Assembly: GCF_019204045.1 (NCBI RefSeq)
Contig: NZ_JAGSPC010000001.1
Coordinates: 1,054,001 to 1,118,000, forward strand
Source of the DNA: Erythrobacter crassostreae
GTDB lineage: Bacteria; Pseudomonadota; Alphaproteobacteria; Sphingomonadales; Sphingomonadaceae
Direction: 5' to 3'
DNA length: 64,000 nucleotides
In this document: positions 25,439-34,700 of the stretch, piece by piece
Layout: the number at the start of each line of letters is the position of its first letter
Numbering within the stretch: the stretch's first letter is position 1
Made by a program: the position numbers and the translations under genes
Notes under the pieces: generated by a model
What the model saw: only the letters and a program-made list of their open reading frames with translations
The model's database searches: none
Told to the model about the DNA's origin: nothing

Positions 25439-25859
25439 TTTGCTTCTCGCCAAGATCAGACGATCCGTTGCTGTATCCAAGCAATTGCTCGAGAAGCTTC
25501 TCGTCTTGCTTCGAGAGACGCTCAGAACGAATGTCTTCGTCTTCGACGCCAACGACGTTGACCACAAGGCTGGAAAGCTGAACGATCGCTTTGAGCTCAC
25601 CTGCCGCGGCTCGAACGGTTAATGCCTTAAGAGCGAGCCTTTGCTTCGTGCCAGTGTGTTCTTGACCCGCGATCTTCACTGTCATTTTAGACGCTAGCTC
25701 TTCTTTGAGGTCAGTCTTGAGCCCTTTGGATCCTTTAGGTCGGCCTTTTGGATTGCCGGACTTGCCCTTTTTGAAGCGATGCTTTTTGGGCGGTTTGGCA
25801 AAGCCAACCTTGTCGTCGCCATCGTCAGCGTTGTGCTTTTCTTCGCGATCTTGGCTCAT
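25431..25859 (-). CDS. DUF5681 domain protein, candidate small-terminase partner
   Basis: 142 residues. The signature is the basic motif FKKGKSGNPKGRPKGSKG near residues 27-46, typical of DUF5681. A helical body follows (LKEELASKMTVKIAG, TKQRLALKALTVRAAAGELKAI). These proteins sit directly upstream of large terminases in phages and islands and may do the DNA recognition that a small terminase does; that role is an inference. It begins 4 bases after the methyltransferase stop and overlaps the terminase start. Confidence 0.88.
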   Translation of the reverse strand: MSQDREEKHNADDGDDKVGFAKPPKKHRFKKGKSGNPKGRPKGSKGLKTDLKEELASKMTVKIAGQEHTGTKQRLALKALTVRAAAGELKAIVQLSSLVVNVVGVEDEDIRSERLSKQDEKLLEQLLGYSNGSSDLGEKQND

Positions 25860-25862
25860 CGA

Positions 25863-27173
25863 TCAGACCTCCGCGCCCTGGCGGCGCTCAGCCGCGACTT
25901 CGGCAAAAGAGCGACCGTCAGCATCGAGTACCGCTTCAAGCCCACCTGCTTTTGTCAGACGCTCGATCGCAACATCGACATAGCCCGGGTCAAGCTCAAT
26001 ACCGGCTCCGCGCCGACCGGTGTGCTCAGCGGCAAGTAGGGTGCTACCCGAGCCCAGACAGCAATCCACCACGAGCTCTCCGCGGTTGGAACAGTCCAGC
26101 AAGAAGTCGGCGATAAGCGCGGTCGGCTTGACCGTGCTGTGAGCAGCAAGGTCTGCTTCGCGTCCCTTGCGGAAGGTGTTGGCGCCCGCATACTCGACTA
26201 CATTGGTGCGGTAGCGACCGGTCTCGCCAAGCCCGAAATTGTTGGTGTGCTTCGCCTTGCCGGACTTAAACACAAAGACGAGCTCGTGCTGACTGCGATA
26301 AAATCCGCCCTGACCACCTGTTCCCTTGTCCCATACGACCAGCTGCTTGTGCTCAGAATAGACGCCGTCGGCTGCATCGAGCAGCTCGCGGATGTGACGC
26401 CAGTCCATGCAGTGATAATGAACCGACCCGTTCTTTGAAAAGCGCACACAATTGCGAAACAGAGCGCGCAGGAAAGCGGTAAACTCAGGCGGCGACATCT
26501 CGCCAGCACCCATCACAAACTCGCGGTGGTGGTTCTTGCCATTGCCGGACACGAACCCGTCGATCGGAACATTGTAGGGCGGATCAGCAAAAATGATGTC
26601 TGCCCGGGCATTTCCTACCAGTGCTTCCCAGCTCAAAGCATCACGCGCATCTCCGCAATAAATGCGGTGCGGGCCAATCAGCCATAGATCACCGATGCGC
26701 GAAACCGGATCGGGAGGGGGATCGCTTGGACCCTGATCGTCGAGGACTGTCTCGTCATTGTTTACGATGGCGAAATCAATATCGCCTGCACCGAACCCGG
26801 TGAGCCCAATCTCATAATCCGTTTCGAACAGGGCCGAGAGTTCCTCAGATAGTATATCCTCATCCCAGCCTGACAATGAAGCGATCTTGTTGTCGGCAAG
26901 AGCAAAGGCACGGCGATCCGCATCGCTCACGAACTTCGCTCGGATGATCGGCACTTCACGAAGGCGAAGCTCATAGGCTGCAAGCCAACGTCCATGTCCG
27001 GCTGCGATCATATTGTCGTCATCGACGATGATCGGAACAAGCCAGCCGAACTGCGTTATGCTCGCCCCGATCTGGTTGATCTGCTTCTTGGAATGGGTCC
27101 GTGCGTTGCGTGGGTTCGGTTTGAGCGACGCGGTGCGCACTGTCTCAATACGGGGGTGAGTCTGTGTCGTCAT
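25863..27173 (-). CDS. ParB-domain / site-specific DNA methyltransferase fusion (beta-class)
   Basis: 436 residues from the ATG at 27173; AGGAG stands a few bases upstream, which favours it over the ATG at 27203. Residues ~10-100 are a ParB/Srx-like domain with MIAAGHGRWLAAYEL. The methyltransferase has ADPPY (196-200) before the AdoMet motif DCCLGSGSTLLAAEHTGR, the beta-class order for N4-cytosine or N6-adenine methylation. No restriction gene accompanies it. In phage islands such enzymes protect DNA or control expression. It is second in the four-gene phage-like operon. Confidence 0.93.
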   Translation of the reverse strand: MTTQTHPRIETVRTASLKPNPRNARTHSKKQINQIGASITQFGWLVPIIVDDDNMIAAGHGRWLAAYELRLREVPIIRAKFVSDADRRAFALADNKIASLSGWDEDILSEELSALFETDYEIGLTGFGAGDIDFAIVNNDETVLDDQGPSDPPPDPVSRIGDLWLIGPHRIYCGDARDALSWEALVGNARADIIFADPPYNVPIDGFVSGNGKNHHREFVMGAGEMSPPEFTAFLRALFRNCVRFSKNGSVHYHCMDWRHIRELLDAADGVYSEHKQLVVWDKGTGGQGGFYRSQHELVFVFKSGKAKHTNNFGLGETGRYRTNVVEYAGANTFRKGREADLAAHSTVKPTALIADFLLDCSNRGELVVDCCLGSGSTLLAAEHTGRRGAGIELDPGYVDVAIERLTKAGGLEAVLDADGRSFAEVAAERRQGAEV

Positions 27174-27225
27174 CATTGGCTCCTGAGAATTGGAGCCGAT
27201 CATTTATACGGGATCGCACATCTGA

Positions 27226-27963
27226 TTAACGAGAATAAAGTGAGATGTTTTTGTCAAATGCCTTGATTTCGATGCCGGGGCCAGGCCGCAGCTCGCCTTT
27301 GCTATCAACAACAGTTCCATACATCGGGAAAAGGTCCAGAAAGTCCAGCCTCTTTCCAGCATACTCAGTTCGGATCGATATAGCACATTCTACTAGCGTC
27401 ATGAGGCGGACTTTTGGGTCCACTTGCTCGAAGAAGTGTGGAACAATTTGACTGACACCACTCACAAAATGGGGTGCATACTCCCCTGGCTTTCCACGGT
27501 GCGCCAGAACGGGATGCCCTGAGAACTGCTGGATCAAAGCAATTAGCCCAGCGACGTGATATCGCAATGATCCGTTCTTTGGTGCTCCACGGAGTTTTGA
27601 CAATGAGCCGAGTAATTCGGCAGCTGCATTGTCTATATCGGATTGCCTAACTTCTCGGCTTTCGGGCTCAGCGAGTATCCTCGCGCGCTTCGTAATCTCA
27701 ACCTCGATCACGAGATGCACACGCTTCAGTTCCAGGCTCGAACGCCGCTTACGCGTAAGTGATCGTCCAATCGTTTCGATGGAGTCGTTGAAACTCTGCC
27801 TGCCTTCAGAGATCTGTTTACAAAACGAGTAGTTGGCGGCCAGATAACTTAGGCGCTTCTGGAACTCCTCCACTCGCTGCTGCAAGCGCACAGGATCCTT
27901 CGTTGGATTGGGAGATCGCGGAAGGTTGGCAGGGTCAAGTGTGCGTGGGCGTCCCATAGTCAT
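27226..27963 (-). CDS. Hypothetical protein of the phage-like island
   Basis: 245 residues, beginning MTMGRPRTLDPANLP, a basic N-terminus of the GRPR kind found in phage DNA-handling proteins. The middle is rich in charged helices (VRLQQRVEEFQKRLSYLAANY, LTRKRRSSLELKRVHLVIEVEITKR). No catalytic motif seen. It is the first gene of the minus-strand set that leads to the methyltransferase and terminase, so a DNA-binding or regulatory job is plausible but unproven. Confidence 0.65.
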   Translation of the reverse strand: MTMGRPRTLDPANLPRSPNPTKDPVRLQQRVEEFQKRLSYLAANYSFCKQISEGRQSFNDSIETIGRSLTRKRRSSLELKRVHLVIEVEITKRARILAEPESREVRQSDIDNAAAELLGSLSKLRGAPKNGSLRYHVAGLIALIQQFSGHPVLAHRGKPGEYAPHFVSGVSQIVPHFFEQVDPKVRLMTLVECAISIRTEYAGKRLDFLDLFPMYGTVVDSKGELRPGPGIEIKAFDKNISLYSR

Positions 27964-28017
27964 TACCAGATATCACGGGCCATCAGCGAATGCGAATTCG
28001 TTGATACGCCCTGAGAA

Positions 28018-28134
28018 TTCCCTGTTCAATATCTAGGGAAAACCGCCTCAGACCCAAGGATCTCTGGGACCGTCGATAGGAGCTATGGCAGCAATCAGGC
28101 GCATTTCCCTGTAAATTCCCTGCATAACAGGGAA
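28018..28134. repeat. Cluster of TTCCCTG/CAGGGAA heptamers at the island edge
   Basis: TTCCCTG occurs at 28018-28024, 28105-28111 and 28116-28122, with the inverse at 28035-28040 (AGGGAA) and 28128-28134 (CAGGGAA). From memory, CAGGGAA-rich stretches are common in alphaproteobacterial genomes near integrated DNA. This one lies exactly where phage-like genes give way to core genes. I found no tRNA here and no matching direct repeat on the other side of the island. Confidence 0.55.
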
Positions 28135-28236
28135 CCTAACAAGCGAGACTGGTTAGTGCTGGACTGCGCCATTCACCACCTTTTTATGCCTTTTCAAACG
28201 CATTGGCCGCCGTGTTCTGCGGCGCGCTTCATCGAT

Positions 28237-28941
28237 TTATGCGCTGCGGGTGTCCAACCACTGCGCCAACTTTACGCCGCCTGTGATCAGGAATGGCACG
28301 AGCACAATGCTGAGCGCGACTTTCGCGAGGACTTGGCCGATCATCAGATTGGTGATGTCGAACTCACCGTAAAAAGCGAGCGTTATGAAAATGACGGAAT
28401 CAACTGCCTGACTAAGCGCTGATGCAATCGCGCCGCGGATCATCAGGCCAGTGGTGGTTGCCTCGCCGCTGCCGCGCAGTTTCGAGAAAATCCAGACATT
28501 CAATAGCAGGGATGTGATGTAGGCCGCCGGTCCCGCCATCAGGATCCGAGGCGTTTGACCTAGAACCCGCTCAAATGCGGCGAGATCGTCCAGCCGGAAT
28601 TCGAGCATTTCTGATGATGCAGGCAGCGAAAGCACCAGATAAATAATCGCAGCCGATAGTGCGAGCGGGATAAAACCGATCCAGATCAGCCGGTTGGCAA
28701 GCTTCTGTCCGTAAAGCTGCGCAATCGTGCTGGTGATCACCACAAGGAGCAGGAACGGGAAAATTCCCGCTTCAACCGCAAGGCTGCTGGGCCACAACTG
28801 CACCTGCTTGAATGCAACAACGCCTGCCAAAACGGTCATTCCGCCATACAGAATGATGTAGACAAACAGACCCATTGGCGCGGCCAGTGCGCGTTCTGCA
28901 TTGGGGTCAGTTGTTTCGATTGACGTGTTGGTTTCGCTCAT
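28237..28941 (-). CDS. Queuosine-precursor transporter (YhhQ / VUT family)
   Basis: 234 residues from ATG 28941 (MSETNTS); an upstream in-frame start at 28965 is less likely. Six or so hydrophobic segments are seen: FVYIILYGGMTVLAGVVAF, IFPFLLLVVITSTIAQLYG, LIWIGFIPLALSAAIIY, AAYITSLLLNVWIF, GAIASALSQAVDSVIFITLAF and IGQVLAKVALSIVLVPFLI. The VDSVIF segment is characteristic of the VUT family, which imports preQ0 or related precursors for tRNA queuosine. Divergent from the nucleoside transporter. I looked for a preQ1 riboswitch upstream and did not see a convincing one. Confidence 0.88.
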   Translation of the reverse strand: MSETNTSIETTDPNAERALAAPMGLFVYIILYGGMTVLAGVVAFKQVQLWPSSLAVEAGIFPFLLLVVITSTIAQLYGQKLANRLIWIGFIPLALSAAIIYLVLSLPASSEMLEFRLDDLAAFERVLGQTPRILMAGPAAYITSLLLNVWIFSKLRGSGEATTTGLMIRGAIASALSQAVDSVIFITLAFYGEFDITNLMIGQVLAKVALSIVLVPFLITGGVKLAQWLDTRSA

Positions 28942-29143
28942 GCCGATAGGCGTAAGGCGCACCACAGGAAAAGAAAAGCCGCACCGATCCCGCTTTCACC
29001 GACCGGCATGATCTGTCGGGGAATATCGCGCGACTGCGCCCTTGCGCTCGGCACGGCAAAATGCGACGCCACGTGTTCGAGCGCGGCCTAGGATTGCGCA
29101 TGGGATCGCCAGACTACCAAAGCATCGGGGGCACCGTTCAACC

Positions 29144-30475
29144 GTGAGCGATAATCTTTCATCCGTTCTGTTCAGCCTGATTGGCATTGTCGCCATCCTT
29201 GGCGTCGCATTCCTGCTTTCGAATGGAAAGAGTCGGATCAGGCTGCGTGTGGTTGGCGCCGCCTTTGCACTGCAAGCCGTGATGGCCCTGCTGGTTCTGC
29301 GGACGAGTTTCGGCGTTGCCACCATCGAGTTTATGTCGAACGGCGTGATCGCACTGCTGGATTATTCCAAGATCGGTATCTCTGCGGTGTTCGGTCCGAT
29401 GGACGCGAACCCGTTCACCAACACTTTTGTTATCGCCGCCCTGCCCGTGATCGTCTTTTTCGCGGCCATCGTCTCGATTCTCTATCACCTTGGCATCATG
29501 CAGCGACTGGTCCGCTGGGTTGGCGGGGCAATTGGCTGGATTACCGGCATCAGCAAGGTTGAGGCGTTGGGCAGCGCGGCCAACATCTTTGTCGGCCAGT
29601 CGGAAAGCCCGCTCGTGGTGCGGCCCTATCTGGCCTCGCTTCCGCCGGCTCAGCTCTTCACACTCATGACGGTCGGTATGGCGGGCGTCGCAGGGACCAT
29701 CCTTGCCGCCTATGCAAGCTTCATTGGTTCGGATGCGGTTCCGTTCTTGCTTGCGGCGGCATTTATGTCGGCACCGGGAGGTATCTTGATGGCCAAGATC
29801 ATCATGCCTGACGACAATGAACGCGCAGAAAGCGGCGAAGAGGTCGATTTGCCGAAGGCGCGGATCAGCGCCGAAGGCCCCGCTTCGCTGGTCGAAGGCG
29901 GCAAAGCTGGCGAAGTCGAAATGGCTGAGACTTTTGAAGAGGGCCAACGTCCAGCCAATATTATCGAGGCCGCTGCACAAGGCACGCAAACCGGTGTCAA
30001 ATTGGCTGTTGCTGTCGGCGCCATGGTCATGGTGTTTGTTGCTCTTGTCGCGCTGGCCAACGGTATGCTGGGCGGACTTGGCGGTCAGGTCGGTTACCCC
30101 GATGTCACATTCCAGCAATTGCTTGGTTATGTGTTTGCGCCAGTCATGTACCTGATCGGCATTTCTGACTGGGATCAGGCCCAGCTTGCCGGCGGCTTGT
30201 TCGGGACGAAGATAGTGCTCAACGAATTTGTAGCCTTTATCGACCTTGGTGCGATGACAGCGGATCAACTGCCAGAGCGTAGCCGAGCGATTGTGACTTT
30301 CGCACTGTGCGGATTTGCCAATTTCTCCTCCATCGCGATTCAGATGGCGGTGACGGGCGGTCTTGCTCCTAACCAGCGTCCGGTTATCGCACGCCTTGGA
30401 TTGAAAGCTCTGGCCGCTGGCAGTCTTGCCAATCTGATGAGTGCCGCTCTGGCGAGCATTTTCCTGCCTTTCTAG
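29144..30475 (+). CDS. Concentrative nucleoside transporter (CNT, NupC family)
   Basis: 443 residues from GTG 29144 (VSDNLSSVLFSLIGI). The upstream part of the frame, from 29042, reads as an Arg-rich shadow and is not membrane-like. Family landmarks: GSAANIFVGQSESPLVVRPYL, the signature that lines the nucleoside site, and GTKIVLNEFVAFIDLG. A charged cytoplasmic loop with EVDLPKARIS is present. The transporter couples nucleoside uptake to Na+ or H+ in the inner membrane. Divergent from the queuosine-precursor transporter, which may hint at shared purine or nucleoside scavenging. Confidence 0.93.
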   Translation: MSDNLSSVLFSLIGIVAILGVAFLLSNGKSRIRLRVVGAAFALQAVMALLVLRTSFGVATIEFMSNGVIALLDYSKIGISAVFGPMDANPFTNTFVIAALPVIVFFAAIVSILYHLGIMQRLVRWVGGAIGWITGISKVEALGSAANIFVGQSESPLVVRPYLASLPPAQLFTLMTVGMAGVAGTILAAYASFIGSDAVPFLLAAAFMSAPGGILMAKIIMPDDNERAESGEEVDLPKARISAEGPASLVEGGKAGEVEMAETFEEGQRPANIIEAAAQGTQTGVKLAVAVGAMVMVFVALVALANGMLGGLGGQVGYPDVTFQQLLGYVFAPVMYLIGISDWDQAQLAGGLFGTKIVLNEFVAFIDLGAMTADQLPERSRAIVTFALCGFANFSSIAIQMAVTGGLAPNQRPVIARLGLKALAAGSLANLMSAALASIFLPF

Positions 30476-30543
30476 CAGCACGCAAAGCGCGTTTCGTCGG
30501 CAAAATCTTGGCAGACACGCCCGAGCGGGTGTAAGGGCCGGTT

Positions 30544-31497
30544 ATGACTACGAACACGCCTTCGACCCGCTCTACCGCCGGCATTGCCAGCGTTTCTCTT
30601 GCTCAGCCGCTTGCTGATATCGCCGATGAACTGGGCAACAGTTTCGCCGAGTATGGCTTTGCGGTCGTGCGCGATCATGGAATCCCGCAAAGCTTGATTG
30701 ATCAGGCCGAGGAGAAATCCAAAGAATTTTTCGCTCTACCGTCCGGTGTGAAGGAAGGGTACAAGATCGATGGCGGCGGCGGTGCGCGGGGATACACCCC
30801 GTTCGGCACGGAAAAAGCGAAAGACGCAAACGTCTTTGACCTCAAAGAATTCTGGCACGTTGGTCGCTCGCTAGACCAGTCACACGAGCTGGCAGAATTT
30901 ATGCGCCCCAACGTATGGCCTTCCGAAGTGGACGGCTTTGAACCGACATTTGCGTCGCTCTATTCAGCCTTTGAAGACGCAGGCCTGCGTGTTCTCGAAG
31001 CGATTGCTCTGCACCTCGGACTCAACCAGCAATTTTTCGCCTCGACAGTCGAAGACGGCAATTCCGTTATGCGTTTGCTGCATTATCCACCGCTTGGCCC
31101 GGATGCGCCTGAGGGCGCGATCCGCGCCGCCGCGCATGGCGACATCAATACGATCACATTGCTGCTCGGCGCAGAAGAGGCCGGGCTGGAATTGCTCAGT
31201 AAATCAGGTGAGTGGCTGTCCGTCGATGTTCCAAAGGGCGCATTGGTGATCAATGTCGGCGATATGCTTGAACGGCTAACGGGCGGAGCTCTGCCTTCGA
31301 CGACACACCGTGTTGTAAACCCGAGCGGTGAAGCGGCGTCTCGGTCGCGCTATTCAATGCCGTTCTTCCTGCACTTTCGGCCAGACTACTTGATCGAGCC
31401 TTTGGACGGATCAGTGCCAAGCGAATCGGACGATTTTGCCCCGATTACTGCCCACGAATTCCTGATGCAGCGCCTGCGCGAGATCAATCTCGCCTGA
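30544..31497 (+). CDS. Isopenicillin-N-synthase-like 2-oxoglutarate/Fe(II) oxygenase
   Basis: 317 residues. The N-terminal DIOX_N region (~10-110) contains YGFAVVRDHGIPQSLIDQA. The catalytic jelly roll has the iron ligands in AAHGDINTITLL (His and Asp) and STTHRVVNP (His), followed by SRYSMPFFLH, whose Arg binds 2-oxoglutarate. Cytosolic oxidase or hydroxylase; substrate unknown. It follows the nucleoside transporter by 68 bases on the same strand, so the two may be co-transcribed. Confidence 0.9.
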   Translation: MTTNTPSTRSTAGIASVSLAQPLADIADELGNSFAEYGFAVVRDHGIPQSLIDQAEEKSKEFFALPSGVKEGYKIDGGGGARGYTPFGTEKAKDANVFDLKEFWHVGRSLDQSHELAEFMRPNVWPSEVDGFEPTFASLYSAFEDAGLRVLEAIALHLGLNQQFFASTVEDGNSVMRLLHYPPLGPDAPEGAIRAAAHGDINTITLLLGAEEAGLELLSKSGEWLSVDVPKGALVINVGDMLERLTGGALPSTTHRVVNPSGEAASRSRYSMPFFLHFRPDYLIEPLDGSVPSESDDFAPITAHEFLMQRLREINLA

Positions 31498-31561
31498 TTC
31501 GTGGCGGAATACCGCGCATTTTCCGCCAAGTTATCCCAAGCGGCTCAGAATCTCTAACCAC

Positions 31562-31598
31562 GTTGCACTGCAGCAACAGGGGCCCTTGTGAGCCCCTG
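31562..31598. promoter_or_regulatory. Two consecutive hairpins upstream of the TonB-dependent receptor
   Basis: GTTGC (31562-31566) pairs with GCAAC (31572-31576), and CAGGGGC (31577-31583) pairs with GCCCCTG (31592-31598) around an 8-base loop. There is no T-run. They may end the oxygenase transcript or structure the long leader of the receptor gene. The 31498-31777 gap otherwise shows no gene. Confidence 0.35.
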
Positions 31599-31777
31599 AA
31601 TCCCTAGGATTCTTGGCCCCTGAAATATGGCCAGTTGGCGCTGAGGTGTTCACCTGGCTGTAAGTTTCACAGGATTGTAACAAAACTGTAGTGTTTCCGA
31701 CGTCCTACGCGCCTATCGCGGGCCTGCTTGATAAGCGCTTGTCGTGAAATTCTCCCATGTGACTCAGGGGCACAACC

Positions 31778-34700
31778 ATGAAACTCAAATATCTTTTGGC
31801 AGCGAGCGTCGTCTCTCTTTCTGCCGCAGCCACCATCGCAGCGCCCGCCGCTGCTCAAACCATTACTTCTGGTATCGAAGGTCAGGTCGCAGACGCAGAT
31901 GGCAACGTTTTGCCGGGCGCGACTGTCACCATCACCGACGAACGAGTCGGATCAACCCGCACCGCGACAGCTGGTGGCAACGGCGAATTCCGCATTGGCT
32001 CGCTTCCTCCCGGCGGCCCTTACACTGTCACAGTCACGGCAACTGGTTTTGAAGGTCAGACCGTTGAAAACGTGTTCACCAGCATTTCCGGCAACACCGG
32101 CTTTAACTTCGCACTGGCTCGGACGGCTGCTGGCGGTACGGACAATGTCATCGTTGTTACCGGCGCCCGTGCTTCTGTAACACAGCTCGCAGTTGGTCCT
32201 GGCACCGCATTCGACACCGAAACGCTCGAAGCGTTCCCGTCGATCACCCGCGACGTTCGCGACATCATCCGTATTGATCCGCGTGTCAGCCTTGAGCGTT
32301 CGAACGACGTTGATCGTATCTCGTGCCTCGGTGGTAATGACCGTGCGAACACCTTCACCGTTGACGGTATCATCCAGTCAGACGCTTTCGGTCTGAACGG
32401 CACACCGTTTGCTGCGCGTAACTCGCTTCCGCTTCCATTTGACGTGATTGAGCAGACTTCGGTTGAATTCGCTCCGTTCGACGTTGAATATTCGGACTTC
32501 ACCGGTTGTCTCGTAAACGTTGTTACCAAAGCCGGTAGCAACAAGTTCAGCGGCTCTGCCTTCATCACCTATTTCGATGGCGGCATGCAGGCCAACGAAG
32601 TCGAACAAGCTGACGGTTCGATTGACCCGTTCAATGCTGGTGAAGAAAAGCGCTGGGGCGCGACACTTTCCGGCCCGATCATCCCTGATCGCCTGTTCTT
32701 CTCGCTCGGCTATGAAGAAGTTGATCTTGGCGATGGCTTCAATGGCGGCCCGGGCGCACCAGGCGTCGACTTTGTGACGCAGGCACAGTTTGATCGTTTC
32801 GCTCAGATCGCGAACGATGTGTATGGCCAGGACATTGGCGGCATCCCGACACAAACCGCAGAAGCCAACGTTCGTTACTTCGGTCGTCTCGACGCTGTGA
32901 TTAATGACAGCCACCGTCTCGAAGCGACCTACCAACGCCTCGAAGAAACCAATGTCGAGCCTGACTTTGGCGGCGACAATTTTGGCGGCATCAACTCCTT
33001 CGAAGACGAAGGCACGATCTCCGATTATTATTCGCTGCGTCTGTATTCCGACTGGAGCGACACAGTTTCGACCGAACTACGCGTGAGCCGCGCCGAAGTT
33101 GGCGACGTTCAAGGCCCGCTCGGCTTTGGCGAAGCGCAGTCTGACAACCCGACCGTACGTCTGGTCGTCGGTGTTGACGGCCCTGGCGACATCGGCACTC
33201 TGTCGACTGGCCCGGGCATCTTCCGTTCGGCCAACCAGCTCGATACGAAGATCGATCAAGCCCGCTTCATCATGAACGTGGATGCCGGTAACGGTCACTT
33301 CTTCAAGATCGGCGCAGAACTGAACGATCTCGAAGTGTTCAACCTGTTCGCTGTCAACGCGACTGGTTCGCTCTACTTCAACAACCTTGATGATTTCCAG
33401 AACGGCCTGCTTTCAGGCGGTACGGAAATTTTCCCTAACAATGACGAGATCTTTGATGGTCGCGCCATTGCCGGTGACATCAACGTTGCACCTGGCTTTG
33501 ACATCAACAATGCCGCTGCCTTGTTCAGCCGTCGCACCTATTCGGTGTTCGCGCAGGACGAATGGCAGGCGACAGATCAGCTGAACGTAACAGCTGGCGT
33601 TCGTGTCCAGCTTTATGATGGCGACGCGCCTGTAGTAAACCCGCTGTTCCAACAGCGTTTCGGCTTCACCAACGCGAACTCGTTTGGCCGTCTCGACCCG
33701 GTAATCCTACCGCGTCTTGCTGCGACATACGACCTCGACAATGACGGCTTCTTCTCGAACAGCCGCATCACTGCGGGCGTCGGCGTCTTCTCAGGCGGCG
33801 ATCCGGTTGTTTTCTTCTCGAACGCGTTTTCGAACAACGGTTTCTCGACCGGTCTCGGTACGTCGAACAATTGCGGCGCAGGCGAGATTACGATTGATCC
33901 GGTCTCCGGTCAGCCAATCGTCCTGAACGGTGGTACGTTCACCGGAATTCCGCAGTGTATCGTCAATGCGGGTGAAGCTCAGGCATCGGCCGGTCGTGCA
34001 GACGTCCAGTCGACCAATCCGGATTTCGACATCCCGACAGCGATGCGGGCTAATATCGGTTTCGCGAGCGAAATCGGCGCGGAAAGCGGCTTTTTCTCGG
34101 GCTGGAACCTGAACGTCGATTACATCTACACCCGCTTTATCGATACGCTCAGCGTTGTTGATCTGGTGCAGGTCGTCGATACAGGTGAAGGCCTGAACGG
34201 CTTCACTGTGGACGGTCGTCCGATTTACCGTCCGATCGACCCGCTGAATGCTGGTTGTAACGCTGTGCTTCAGGGCACAGGCGGTACGCCGCCAGTTTAC
34301 ACCGGTGTTACCGATCCTTGCTTTGCAACAGGTCTCGATGACTTCCTTCAGTTGACCAACGGGCCAACTCTGGAAAGCCACAACGCCTCGCTAATCCTGC
34401 GTAAGCGTTTCAGCGAAGGTCTTCTGACCGAAGGCGGCAGCGTGAACGTAAACTTCGGTTATGCGTTCAGCGACAGCCAGCAGACGATCAATTTCCGTTC
34501 GTCAACAGCCACGTCGAACTTCGATAACTCGCCAGCGTTTGACCGTCAGAACCTGGCTGTTTCGCAGTCCGGCTTTGAAACCCGTCACAACATCACAGCA
34601 TCGTTGTTCTTCCGCGAAGAATTTATCGACGGTTTCGACACCGGCTTCGGCATCTTCTTCCGTGCTTCGGAAGGCCGTCCATACAGCCTCGTGTTTGATG

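Noticed and set aside
28942..29143. preQ1 riboswitch before the queuosine-precursor transporter
   Set aside because: I could not find the conserved preQ1 stem and A-rich tail in either strand of this gap.
29159..30481. 440-codon open frame on the minus strand
   Set aside because: It is the antisense of the CNT transporter gene; composition is Arg/His/Asp-rich without any domain, while the plus strand carries clear transporter motifs.
33791..34381. 196-codon minus-strand frame
   Set aside because: Antisense of the TonB-dependent receptor, caused by its strong codon bias.
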